Assembly: GCF_040807025.1 (NCBI RefSeq)
Contig: NC_090943.1
Coordinates: forward strand, 27,185,213-27,249,212
DNA: 64,000 nucleotides
Direction of reading: 5' to 3'
Source of the DNA: Struthio camelus
Taxonomy: Eukaryota > Chordata > Aves > Struthioniformes > Struthionidae
Shown here: piece by piece, positions 52,314 through 61,500 of the stretch
Position numbering within the stretch: position 1 is the first letter of the stretch
Layout of the letters: each line of letters begins with the position of its first letter
Program-made: the position numbers and the translations under genes
The notes under the pieces: model-generated
What the model was told of the DNA's origin: nothing
Seen by the model: the letters and a program-made list of their open reading frames with translations, nothing else
Database searches by the model: none

Positions 52314-52396
52314 GGGTCGGGTCTGGCGGCGGCGGCGACCGCCGCGTTCCGCCGTGTGGCTGCGAGGGGCTGCGGGCCCCGGCGGCGGCGCGGAGG

Positions 52397-52588
52397 ATGC
52401 CGCTGGGGCTGAAGCCCACCTGCAGCGTGTGCCGCAGCACGTCCTCCTCCATGTGGAAGAAGGGCGGCCAAGGCGAGATCCTCTGCAACAACTGCACGGC
52501 CCGCTCCGCGCCGCCCGGGCCCGGCGCCTTCGCCACCACCTCGGCCGCCGCCCAGCACAGCAACGGCGGCGGCGGCGGCGGCAAGCAG
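52397..52588 (+). CDS. GATAD1: GATAD1 exon 1: GATA finger
   Basis: 64 codons from ATG to donor GTGAGG, phase 0. MPLGLKPTCSVC begins the zinc finger; after the finger come Pro/Ala and five consecutive Gly residues before KQ. Confidence 0.95.
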
Positions 52589-55500
52589 GTGAGGCCGCCT
52601 CGGCCGGGGCTCCCCGCGCGGGGCCGCCGCCGCCGGGCCGCGGGCGGGCCGGGCCGGGGCTGCCCCCCGTCCCCGTCCCCGTCCCCGCCACCGCCGGTGT
52701 CTTTGCATCCTAGAGCAAGCAAGAAATACACAGGCGGTCTGCGCGGCTGCGGAACACCAAGTACAAGTCCGCCCCTGCTGCGGAGAAGAAGGTTTCCACG
52801 AAGGGCAAAGGGAGGAGACACATCTTCAAGTTGAAAAATGTAAGGCGGTGCGTGGGTTTTCCTGCCGCTCTCGGGCAGGGTGTTGAGGAGCGGGCTGCGG
52901 TCAGGGCCCGGCGGGGCCGGCCCTCGGTGTGCCGGGGTGACCCGGGCCTGCCGAAAGGCTGCCCCCCCCCCCCCCCCAAGGGGCTGCGCATTTGACATGT
53001 TTGCACTCATTCCTTGTTTCCTAATTTTCTAAGAAGATTCTCTATCAGGATGCCCCCTTTCTAAAAGGGGGGGGGGGAGCAAATTAGCATCACATAGTGT
53101 GTTTGTGCTAACACTGCTGACCTTCCCTTTCTCTGTTGTTTTCTCAGCCTATCAAGGCTCCTGAATCTGTATCCACTATAATTACAGCAGAATCGATCTT
53201 TTATAAGGTATGGTTTATGCAAGTTTGTTTGCAAAATGGATCTGGCTGTTTCTGTTTCCGATTTCAAAAGTTAATGCAAATATTGAAAGTGCTAAGGATG
53301 TATTTGCAGAAGCTATACTTTCTTTCCCAGCATTATGTGTAGTGTGTTGTTTTGTTTTATGCCATTGCCATTGAGGCTTGTGAAGCAGTTTATTCCAGAA
53401 GTTGTTATCGTCCCATTTTTCTTCTTCCAAGAAAAAGATGCATTTAGTCCCCCTAGTAATTATTGCCATCAAGATCTTAAAAATTATATGTGGTTAAGTG
53501 AATGAGTGAAGGAAAATTCTTAACTCTCACTGTGCTGATAGCGAGCAAAACTGACTATAGCTGATGATCACTTAAACGTATGAGATGCTTCCTACGTTAA
53601 GCATATAGAATAGTGCAGATGATAGGTTGCCCTGCCTTAACATCTGAACTTGCTCCCCTTTCAGAGCTGCATGTGAGCAGCGTCAGGCAGCCTGGGAACA
53701 GGATCTGTTGAACCTTCCAAGGAAAGCAGAAGCCGGTCACCTTCTCACGTTTCACATTCTAGAGCATTTTTAACAGTGCACCAACATGTTAGTGTTTTGA
53801 AGTTCTGAAACTTGCTTTTGCCTTCCAGTAAAACAACAACCCTTTTGAGACGTATTTTCCTCAAAATGAAAAGGGCCAGGATAGCCAGTAGCCATTGTAC
53901 ATTTGCCAAATGCTATAAAAACACTTGAGAAGTGGGGTACCGAGTTTCCTTATACTCACTAGAGACCTGATGCTGCATGTCTCACATCTGAGATGAATCT
54001 CTATTTTGCTGTTGACTGCTTTGGAAGAGAATCGATGTCTTTTCTTGTGTTTTTTGTTTTCATCAGAAATTCCTGAGAATTATATCAGAAGTCCTATCTA
54101 ACCTGACACCCTTATGCAAGATCTGTCTGTTTTTACGCTTGGCTGTGTTTTTGGGGAGGGAGTGGGTTGATTTTTTTTTGTTTGTGTGTTCTTTTTATCT
54201 GTTTTAAAAACAAAACCCTGCTGGGTGATTCATGGCAAACTCTGATCTTGATTGTGCAAACACTGCCTTGTGCTGTGTGACACTGTTATAACATGAACTG
54301 ATACTGCCATCGCTGTGCAGCCTCATGCACGTTAGGGCACCTTGTAAAATGGTTGAGCCTTGGCAGTAGAAGGAGACGGGTCTGTGTTTTGGGACTGAGT
54401 TGCATGCGGATCTGGGTTGGTACACTCTTCTTCATGTGCAGAAGGCTGCTTTTTCTGTACACAGCACAGCTTACTGCTGTTACTATTTCTAGATGGCATC
54501 GGACTTGCTGTTCTACTTCTGACAGAATAAGACCATTGCCAGCCTGCAGACAGGCATAACAGTCCACAGAGAGGGAAGGAGCAGAACAGCTGAGCTAGCC
54601 GTTTCTTTGAAGATGGATAAGGCCAAGTTGCTTCTGCCATTGCACATTGAGCCCACAGTAGACCACGTGGAATTGCCTGTTTGGTTTCAGAAGCCGTTTT
54701 GGGACCAAACGCACACCTCTAGACATTAGGTGACTCTGCTCAAGCTGTGCCTATGGCTGCATAGATGAGACAAGCTTCATCTTACGCCACCTTTCACTTG
54801 CATGTAGCTGGATTAAGATTGTCTTTTGAGACTGGGTTAACTTGAGATAATGTTAAGATATTGATATTTAAGATACTCATGAATCAGAATTAGAGTGAAG
54901 CTTCCAAAATCAGATTGTTTAATTATCATTTGTACGTCTTTTAGGGCGTGTACTATCAAATTGGAGATGTTGTTTCAGTGGTTGATGAGCAGGATGGAAA
55001 AACATACTATGCTCAGATCCGTGGGTTTATTCAGGACCAATACTGTGAAAAGAGCGCTGCACTAACCTGGCTCATTCCAACGCAAGCCAGCCCCAAAGAT
55101 TGCTTTGATGCTGCATCCTATATCATAGGTAATCTCTAAGCTGTCATCTTCTGCGACTTCTGCATGCCTAGACTGATGCAAGCAGAGTTGTAATTTTTTA
55201 ACTTTTCTAATTTGTCAAAATCATTTATGTAATTGCCACATTTTAGACCCTAATCCTGTAATCATTTATCTCACTCGAGTAATGTTTTATTTATGTATGT
55301 GTGTATATGTGTGTGTGTGTGTGTATATATGTGTATATACTGCATGTATGTACATATATACTGCTCCAGTGAGTGGGATTGTTTACTTACATGTGCTCAC
55401 AGGACAGGCACAATTACAGTCTTGCAGCTTCGAGGATTAAATTATTCCTCCATAGCTGGAGTCAAAGTTATTACAGTATAAATCTGATACACTAGGCAAG

Positions 55501-56102
55501 CTGTTTCTTTTAAAGTGTACTGAATTAACTGGTCTTCTTCCAGGGTACTTAGAATGGATAGGGCGTAAGCACTAGCAGAGAAAGTGTTCTGTAACTGATT
55601 ATAAAATTACTAATATTTCGGGAAAATCCTTTTGACAGGCAGGCTACAAACAGTATTCATTTAAAATATGTTAACTAAAATACTTCATTCCACTCGACTA
55701 ACTGAATGCTTAAAAAAAAAAATCATGCCGACAAAAAGAAATGTAGACGTTTCTTATGTAGTATTTGAGGCTATTTTACTGACAATGCCATTAACTGAAA
55801 TTGCATATTCTGTGGGGGATTTTGGCTCTTGTTGCATGTTACGTAGTTATTGGATGTTCCAGTTTTAAGCCTTGAAATTTTTGACTTTGGGGTTTATTTG
55901 TTTTTTCCTAGGACCAGAAGAAGATCTCCCGAGGAAAATGGAATATTTAGAATTTGTCTGTCATGCTCCTTCAGAATATTTCAAATCCCGATCATCTCCC
56001 TTCCCTACTGTTCCTACAAGACCAGAGAAAGGCTATATATGGACTCATGTGGGACCTACTCCAGCAATCTCCATTAAAGAAACTGTTACCAACAATTTAT
56101 AA
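52397..56102 (+). CDS. GATAD1: GATAD1, GATA zinc finger domain-containing protein 1 (complete)
   Basis: Five coding exons: 52397-52588, 52714-52839, 53148-53207, 54945-55128, 55912-56102. All have AG/GT borders and join to 753 nt (250 residues). The N terminus carries one GATA-type finger, C9-x2-C12-x17-C30-x2-C33 (CSVCRSTSSSMWKKG, then LCNNC). A Gly/Ala-rich low-complexity segment follows, then a basic RRSARLRNTKYKSAP region and a conserved C-terminal half (IKAPESVSTIITAESIFYK, YYQIGDVVSV, YCEKSAALTWLIP, PRKMEYLEFVCHAPSEYF). The human protein is a chromatin factor linked to H3K4me3 and the EMSY/KDM5A/SIN3 complex; I recall 269 residues, the difference lying in the low-complexity linker. The Ser changed in a human dilated cardiomyopathy family (S102P, from memory) corresponds to S83 here (YKSAP) and is conserved. 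The ATG has A at -3. Confidence 0.97.
52714..52839 (+). CDS. GATAD1: GATAD1 exon 2: basic region
   Basis: Acceptor CATCCTAG, donor GTAAGG, 42 codons. Encodes SKQEIHRRSARLRNTKYKSA, then KKVSTKGKGRRHIFKLKN. The intron before it is only 125 nt. Confidence 0.96.
53148..53207 (+). CDS. GATAD1: GATAD1 exon 3
   Basis: Acceptor TTCTCAG, donor GTATGG, 20 codons, phase 0: PIKAPESVSTIITAESIFYK. Confidence 0.96.
53208..54944. other. GATAD1 intron 3
   Basis: AT-rich DNA of 1.7 kb without recognisable features. Confidence 0.6.
54945..55128 (+). CDS. GATAD1: GATAD1 exon 4
   Basis: Acceptor CTTTTAG, donor GTAATC, 184 nt. Encodes GVYYQIGDVVSVVDEQDGKT, IRGFIQDQYCEKSAALTWLI and ends SYII with one base of the next codon. 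Confidence 0.96.
55293..55360. repeat. (TG/TA)n microsatellite in GATAD1 intron 4
   Basis: GTGTGTGTGTGTGTGTATAT core with TATG/TATA variants on both sides. Confidence 0.85.
55912..56102 (+). CDS. GATAD1: GATAD1 exon 5 (last)
   Basis: Acceptor TTCCTAG, stop TAA at 56100-56102. Encodes PEEDLPRKMEYLEFVCHAPS, RPEKGYIWTHVGPTPAISIK and ends TNNL. Confidence 0.97.
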
Positions 56103-57650
56103 TTTTTTTTAAAAGGAATACTCTGGACCAGTTATTTTGGGTGTATTCTCAGGTCTGTGAACCCCGTACAGGAAGTTTAAAAAAAATTGTAAAACGTTCG
56201 TGGATTGTGGTACTTATTTATTTTAGGTTATATCTGATTTTTAAAATGGAAATTCTCTTTCTCTTTGATGCTTCTTTTCCATGCTCCATTCTTCAGTCAT
56301 TATTGCTCAGTTTGGGGGGAAAAAAGCTACAAATTTAATTTCATCTTCCAGTTCAATGAACAAGTGAATGACTTGAAGTTGCCTTTAGTGTTGTTATTTT
56401 CTAACTTATTTCTAGGAAATGAGTTACAATCCCTACTTCGGATCATCCAGCACTTTATATACTTGTTTAATGTAGTTAACTGTGACTGAAATTTGTGTTT
56501 GTTTCCTAAAAATAACCTAAGACTAGTTTTGAATAAACACTTGGAGGGTCTAAACTTGATCAGTGATGCAGTTAACAGTTTTCTGTTGCACTGGAGATAA
56601 GTGATCTCCTTTGATTTTTGTTCTTTAAACTAGAACCTTTTCTCCTGGCAGTATGTACAATATGGCTGTAGTCCGTTTACCTGTCATCTTTTAAAGGAAG
56701 TTTGTTCAGCTGAATCTAAAAAAATGTGGACCTATGTAGCTTTCTGCTCTGCACTTTGTTTACATACGGGGATAAATTTCTTGTTAAGCTGAACACAGAT
56801 TAAGGAACTAATGTTATTTGGCTTCCCTATCCTGGCCTCCTTGCAGCAGTAATTTATCTTATTTCCAGAGCAAGCCAACGCTGACACATGATTTGAATTT
56901 GATGTTGTTACTAGTTGTGTGTTAGCTTACCCCCTTAAATTTGAGTTCAAATACTTTTTTCAGTCTTTGCAGTTAATGAGGGTAAAAAACAGAATCAGCA
57001 GAGGTTCCATATTTAAAAAAAAACCCAAACAGTTGCTAAGGAAAGAGAGAGACTAATCTTACACTTTGATAGTCTCAGTATACGAATGAACATATTTAAA
57101 TAGCAGAACTGGAAAAATACCAGAGTTTATATAAAGATATTCAAATGAATAGAAACTGGATAGTTCATATTAAAGTTCTATGCAGTAAACATTTTACAAG
57201 CCAAATAGGTCAAAACACTGTGAGGGGTGCTCAGATCACCCAAACTCCCTGTATTTAGTGTTTCCTGCTCCCTATGTAGCGTAAGAGATGTACGTGGAAT
57301 ACTGATCCTCTTAAACATGCTCTTACATTTAACTTTATAGCTCTTTTCAGCTTTTTTTGACTTATGTGACCGTAGCACCCAGAAACCACAAATCGACTTT
57401 AGTACATTGTGTGAAAGTCTGTAACAGTTGCAGTAGAGTTATATTTTAGCATCACGGAAAACTTTGACTTACTTTGAAATACATTTTGAAAGTGTCTCAA
57501 TTGTTGATGATGTTTAATACGGTGAGACCTGTGACAGCAAGAACCAGGCCTATTTGTTTCAGTTTGTTGCCTCAGTTCTCCCCTCTTCAAATACAATGAA
57601 GAATAGTCAACTTTAAGGGAATAAATGCTGAATTTAAGAGATTCTGGCAA
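56103..57650 (+). other. GATAD1: GATAD1 3' UTR (probable)
   Basis: AT-rich non-coding DNA after the stop. Poly(A) signals AATAAA lie at 56532-56537 and 57620-57625; either could end the transcript. Confidence 0.5.
56532..56537 (+). terminator. GATAD1 poly(A) signal candidate
   Basis: AATAAA 430 nt after the stop codon. A second AATAAA is at 57620-57625. Confidence 0.45.
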
Positions 57651-57961
57651 TAGCTCAGAATGTCTCCGGTTGCTTTAGAGGGTTCTAGTTCAAATGGCCA
57701 TAACAACTATCGAATGGCATGAGGAGTTTTCAGAAAAGTAGGGGTCATACCACATCCCTACTACCTTTAAAATATAAGAAAGCGATCAGTATGTAGCACC
57801 GGGCTAGCATGACTGCTAATACAGAGTTAAATCTCAAATAGCTCTAGTTACTGCATGCGTTTCAGATGCGTATGTTCAGTGTGTTGCAGTAATGGTGACC
57901 GGTGAAAGTGACTTCACTCCTGGCCTTCTGACCGAGCGCTCCTTTCTCCCACTTCCTCCGA

Positions 57962-58022
57962 CTTCTTAATTAAATTAACAAGCTGATTGTTTAGCTGATT
58001 CTTCTTAATTAAATTAACAAGC
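57962..58022. repeat. 22-bp direct repeat, two copies
   Basis: The 22 bases beginning CTTCTTAATTAAATTAAC occur at 57962-57983 and 58001-58022, 17 bp apart. They lie in the gap between the convergent GATAD1 and TMBIM copy B genes. Confidence 0.9.
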
Positions 58023-58311
58023 ATCAGAAGGTAAAAATAATGACTCTTGAAAGTTATTTACAGTAACCACAGTGACCCCCTCAAATGTTATATCTCCTCT
58101 CCTTTTTCTGCAGTCTGCAAGCTTTTCACATCGGGTTCCCTCAATATTCCTCATCTTTAGTAACTCTGAGTTGCGTTTTTGGTAATAATGTGACATCCTT
58201 CATTCATGAGACTGACCCTAAGCCTTGTGATGACACCATCTCATCAGCGAGGTAACATATTTTATAGATTAGCACAGTATATTATGCCACACTCAACAAC
58301 CTCCCCCCACC

Positions 58312-58317
58312 TTTAAT
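58312..58317 (-). terminator. Possible poly(A) signal of TMBIM copy B
   Basis: ATTAAA on the minus strand about 107 nt after the stop codon. No AATAAA is nearby. Confidence 0.3.
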
Positions 58318-58423
58318 ACCTATTTCTACAATTCCCTAAGACAATTTTTTGTCTATAAGAAGACTGTTATACAAAAATGCATCCTGTAATCTGAGCTGAC
58401 ATGTACCTTCCTTTAGTGGATGA

Positions 58424-58585
58424 TCAAGGAAAAGAGTGTAAGGGTATTGCATCAACTAACAGCAAAGTAAAGAAGAAGAGCATAGCAATGTGTATGTAAA
58501 GTGACCATGCTGTCTGAGTGTAATTCATGGAGGCTTGATCCTTTGTGGGTTGCCTTTCAAGCTCAGCTACTGTCTTCATCAAATC
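58424..58585 (-). CDS. TMBIM copy B: last exon
   Basis: Acceptor CTTCCTTCAAG; 53 codons to TGA at 58426-58424. DLMKTVAELERQPTKDQASM, then NYTQTAWSLYIHIAMLFFFT and a short tail ending LHSFP. LY.HI..LF aligns with family LY.DI..IF; the SPEEY motif is not recognisable. Confidence 0.7.
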   Translation of the reverse strand, partial: DLMKTVAELERQPTKDQASMNYTQTAWSLYIHIAMLFFFTLLLVDAIPLHSFP

Positions 58586-61500
58586 CTTGAAGGAAGAAGA
58601 GGGAGAAAAATGCTTTTATTATTCATTCATATTCATGTATATTATATTCATTTTTGCTTTTTTGGGTTTTTACAATTTGTACAAAATTTAAAGTCCTTGC
58701 ATGCTGTTTGCCCTTATTTGGAGATAAATAATAGGGACAATTCAGAGAAATGCAAATGAATGATTTGCAGTTTGGAGTTTCTGTTTCACAGAATGACTGG
58801 AATTCCCTATTAATGATGAGGGCAAAGTCATAACCCTTCTCCAGCAGGGACAATAGTTGGTTATTAAGTCCTCGTGACTGCAAGATTATTTTTAGACAGT
58901 GGACCGCTATGAACCAATGGTAGTGAGAAAGAGAATATTAAGAGGAAAAAGAGATGTTACTGGGGGAGGTATTAACTCAGAGGAAACCTGAGCATGACAA
59001 AGGAAAGGAGGTTCAGATTTCTCCTCATTTACAAAGTGGTTTGTTTTTTTCATGCCTCGTTGTTTCATTAATGGTCCCTGCACACAATCTGTTTTTTTTC
59101 TAATGCAGCTTCCTGCCCACAAGTGACACTAATACTGTGATGAACTTTCAGCCTTCTAAGATGTCTAAAAAGATGGGAAACTTCCCAGGCTGTTCCACTG
59201 CTTTCCTTGGAGGCTAGGGGTACTTTATAACTGGAGTCTGATTTGGAGTTCTCAGTTCTCACATGTTTAGACACACACATTCCCCCTCTCGCCGCAACCA
59301 GAGGAGCAGGTAACAGGAGCAGCCCTTGTATCTAGAAAATTTTCATGGCAGCTTATTATCAGCAGAGACCTATGAGTAGTTTGGAAACCACTGTTGTGTT
59401 TCAGCAGCAAAGCAAAACGTCTACCTACTTGGGCAGATAAGAAGTGCACCTTGTTATTTGCTTCACCAAGTTCTATATTTAAAAATTTGGGGAGGGGGAA
59501 GAAGTGTGCCTTTCTACAGAACAGGCCTAAGGAAGTGGCCAATTTTGCAGCTACACAGATCTCAGCATCCTCCCATGCCAAATAGAAGGTCATACTGAGA
59601 CAGACGTCTGACTGCAGGATCAGGGAACCTTATGTTGGACATGAAGTTTGAAAGCTTAAGCAAAAAAGTTGGTAGCAAGATAATATCTTACCCTTATGAG
59701 AAAAAGCATGCCATATAAACGTTCTACTTACAGCAGCAAAGAGCAGAGTTCCAAATGCAGCATATATAACCTGGAACTTCTGTAGGAAAAGGCAACAATT
59801 TGCACTATGAAATGAAAGCTAGAATCAAATAAAAATGACATCCTTCACTGTATTTAAATCAATAGCAGCACTAAATCTAAGAAAGGCATATTCTGGTCAG
59901 GTTAAAAAAAGACACAATAAAGACAAGACTATCAAATGATGTAGTAGTTAAGTAGTCTAGTAGTTAGTAGTCTAAACCAAATGTGAATCCACCTCCCTTC
60001 TGTTATTTACCTAACCATGATAGATAATTACTTGGTTTGGAAAGGTGCAAAACTCATCTGTTTTCTAGTGAAACAGCCCACAGGAACTTTAAATACCTAT
60101 TTAGCCGTTTGGTCTTGCTATTCAATAGGAATTAAATAGGAAAAAAAAAAAATCACATCATTGAAAAAATATCTACTGAGCAGCTGATTAAACATAAACC
60201 TTGCCGTCTAAACATTTTTGCCACTTTCCCTAACACAGAAAAGGACCTTAATAGAGAAAACGACTTCTGCATTTAAACATTTTTATATAATTTGCTACAG
60301 TGTGATAAGAAGCTACTGATACTACCCAATACAGATACAGTGATTACAGGTACTGTACAAGATAAACTATAGCCATAGCAGCGTATCTCATAAGTGCACA
60401 TCAAGTAAACCACTTACAGATGAATTTGTAAGGACAAGTATAGCTGCTCCAATAAGCAGCAGGATGCTTGAGACGATTGATATGGTCATGCTTGTCAGGG
60501 TTTTCTGAGGACAGCAAGCACAGTAAGATTGTCTTTAGTTGCCATTGGCCAACACATCTTTGAATTAAAAAGATTATATGTTGTTCAGGGATTATGGTGA
60601 ATAAACTAAAATTAATGACATATAGTCATGATAAATCCTGAGATTACTACAGCTGGTTTAACGTTTTCTGGTCTGTTAATTAGCTGAATAATTCCTAAAA
60701 CACGTGTAATTGATTTCCAACTCTGTGAAGGGTCTGTTTTTGTTAGTTTCCTAAACTGACTTCCAACTACTGCTGCCGTCCTATTGATACCCATCAACGT
60801 TTCTGAGCGATGCTCTAAGAGAAGAATAAATAAATGGTAATATGTTAATAACTAAAACCAGACTACCTTCCACCTATGCATGTTTGGATTCTCTCACCCT
60901 TGATATAGCACACCTGTACAGTGAAAAACGAAGCTGGTATAGAGATTTGCAGGAGCATAGGATCTCTTCATTTAGTTCCCCAGTTCTCAGGTCAGACTTT
61001 TCATTTACCTTTTTTTTTTTAAACTATGAACACTGCTAATATTGGAGATGCAAACAAAGCTAGTAGACATGATGGCAAGACATTGAGTGACTCTAAAGGA
61101 TAAAACATATAAAATGATCATTACAATCATGACAACAGTTTATTTGTTGTTACACAGTCCATTAATGGTACTTACTTTTGTCATCAGAGCAAGTACAATC
61201 AGTAACAGCGTTGCAAATGCAGTTATTTCTCCAACTTGCATTAAAGTCATTGTATCATGGGAACTAAGACAATAAGATGCAGTTTATTATCTCAGAGTGC
61301 TCAAGAAGAATGCAAGGCAACGAAATAAAAATACTTAAAAGACTTACTCTGAAATAATTCCAAGTATTATACTTCCAATTACTGTCTAAGAAGACAAAAA
61401 GGATTTTTTTTAGAATTATAGAACAACCTCCCTTAGTAAACACGACATATTTTTATTTTAGTTTTTGATTATACTGGCATGTGCTAAAAATACCACAAAT

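Larger units (their letters stand above)
51650..52960 (+). promoter_or_regulatory. GATAD1: CpG island and promoter region of GATAD1
   Basis: Sharp rise in G+C and CpG over about 1.3 kb around the first exon. GGGCGG Sp1-type boxes are present (for example 51883-51888) and there is no clear TATA box, as for a housekeeping gene. It also contains CCG, CCCCT and GGGGCC tandem tracts. It could drive a minus-strand transcript too, since copy A points away from it. Confidence 0.8.

Noticed and set aside
51750-53010. Open frames of 270-330 codons on both strands across the CpG island
   Set aside because: They are a product of very high GC content (few stops), with Arg/Ala/Pro/Gly repeats; the real gene here is GATAD1 exons 1 and 2.
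60612-60797. Minus-strand 61-codon frame (MGINRTAAVVGSQFRK...) that looked like an MS4A-type protein or an extra copy B exon
   Set aside because: The exons at 61176-61263 and 60418-60504 join in phase without it and the frame ends in a stop with no donor; similarity to MS4A is too weak.
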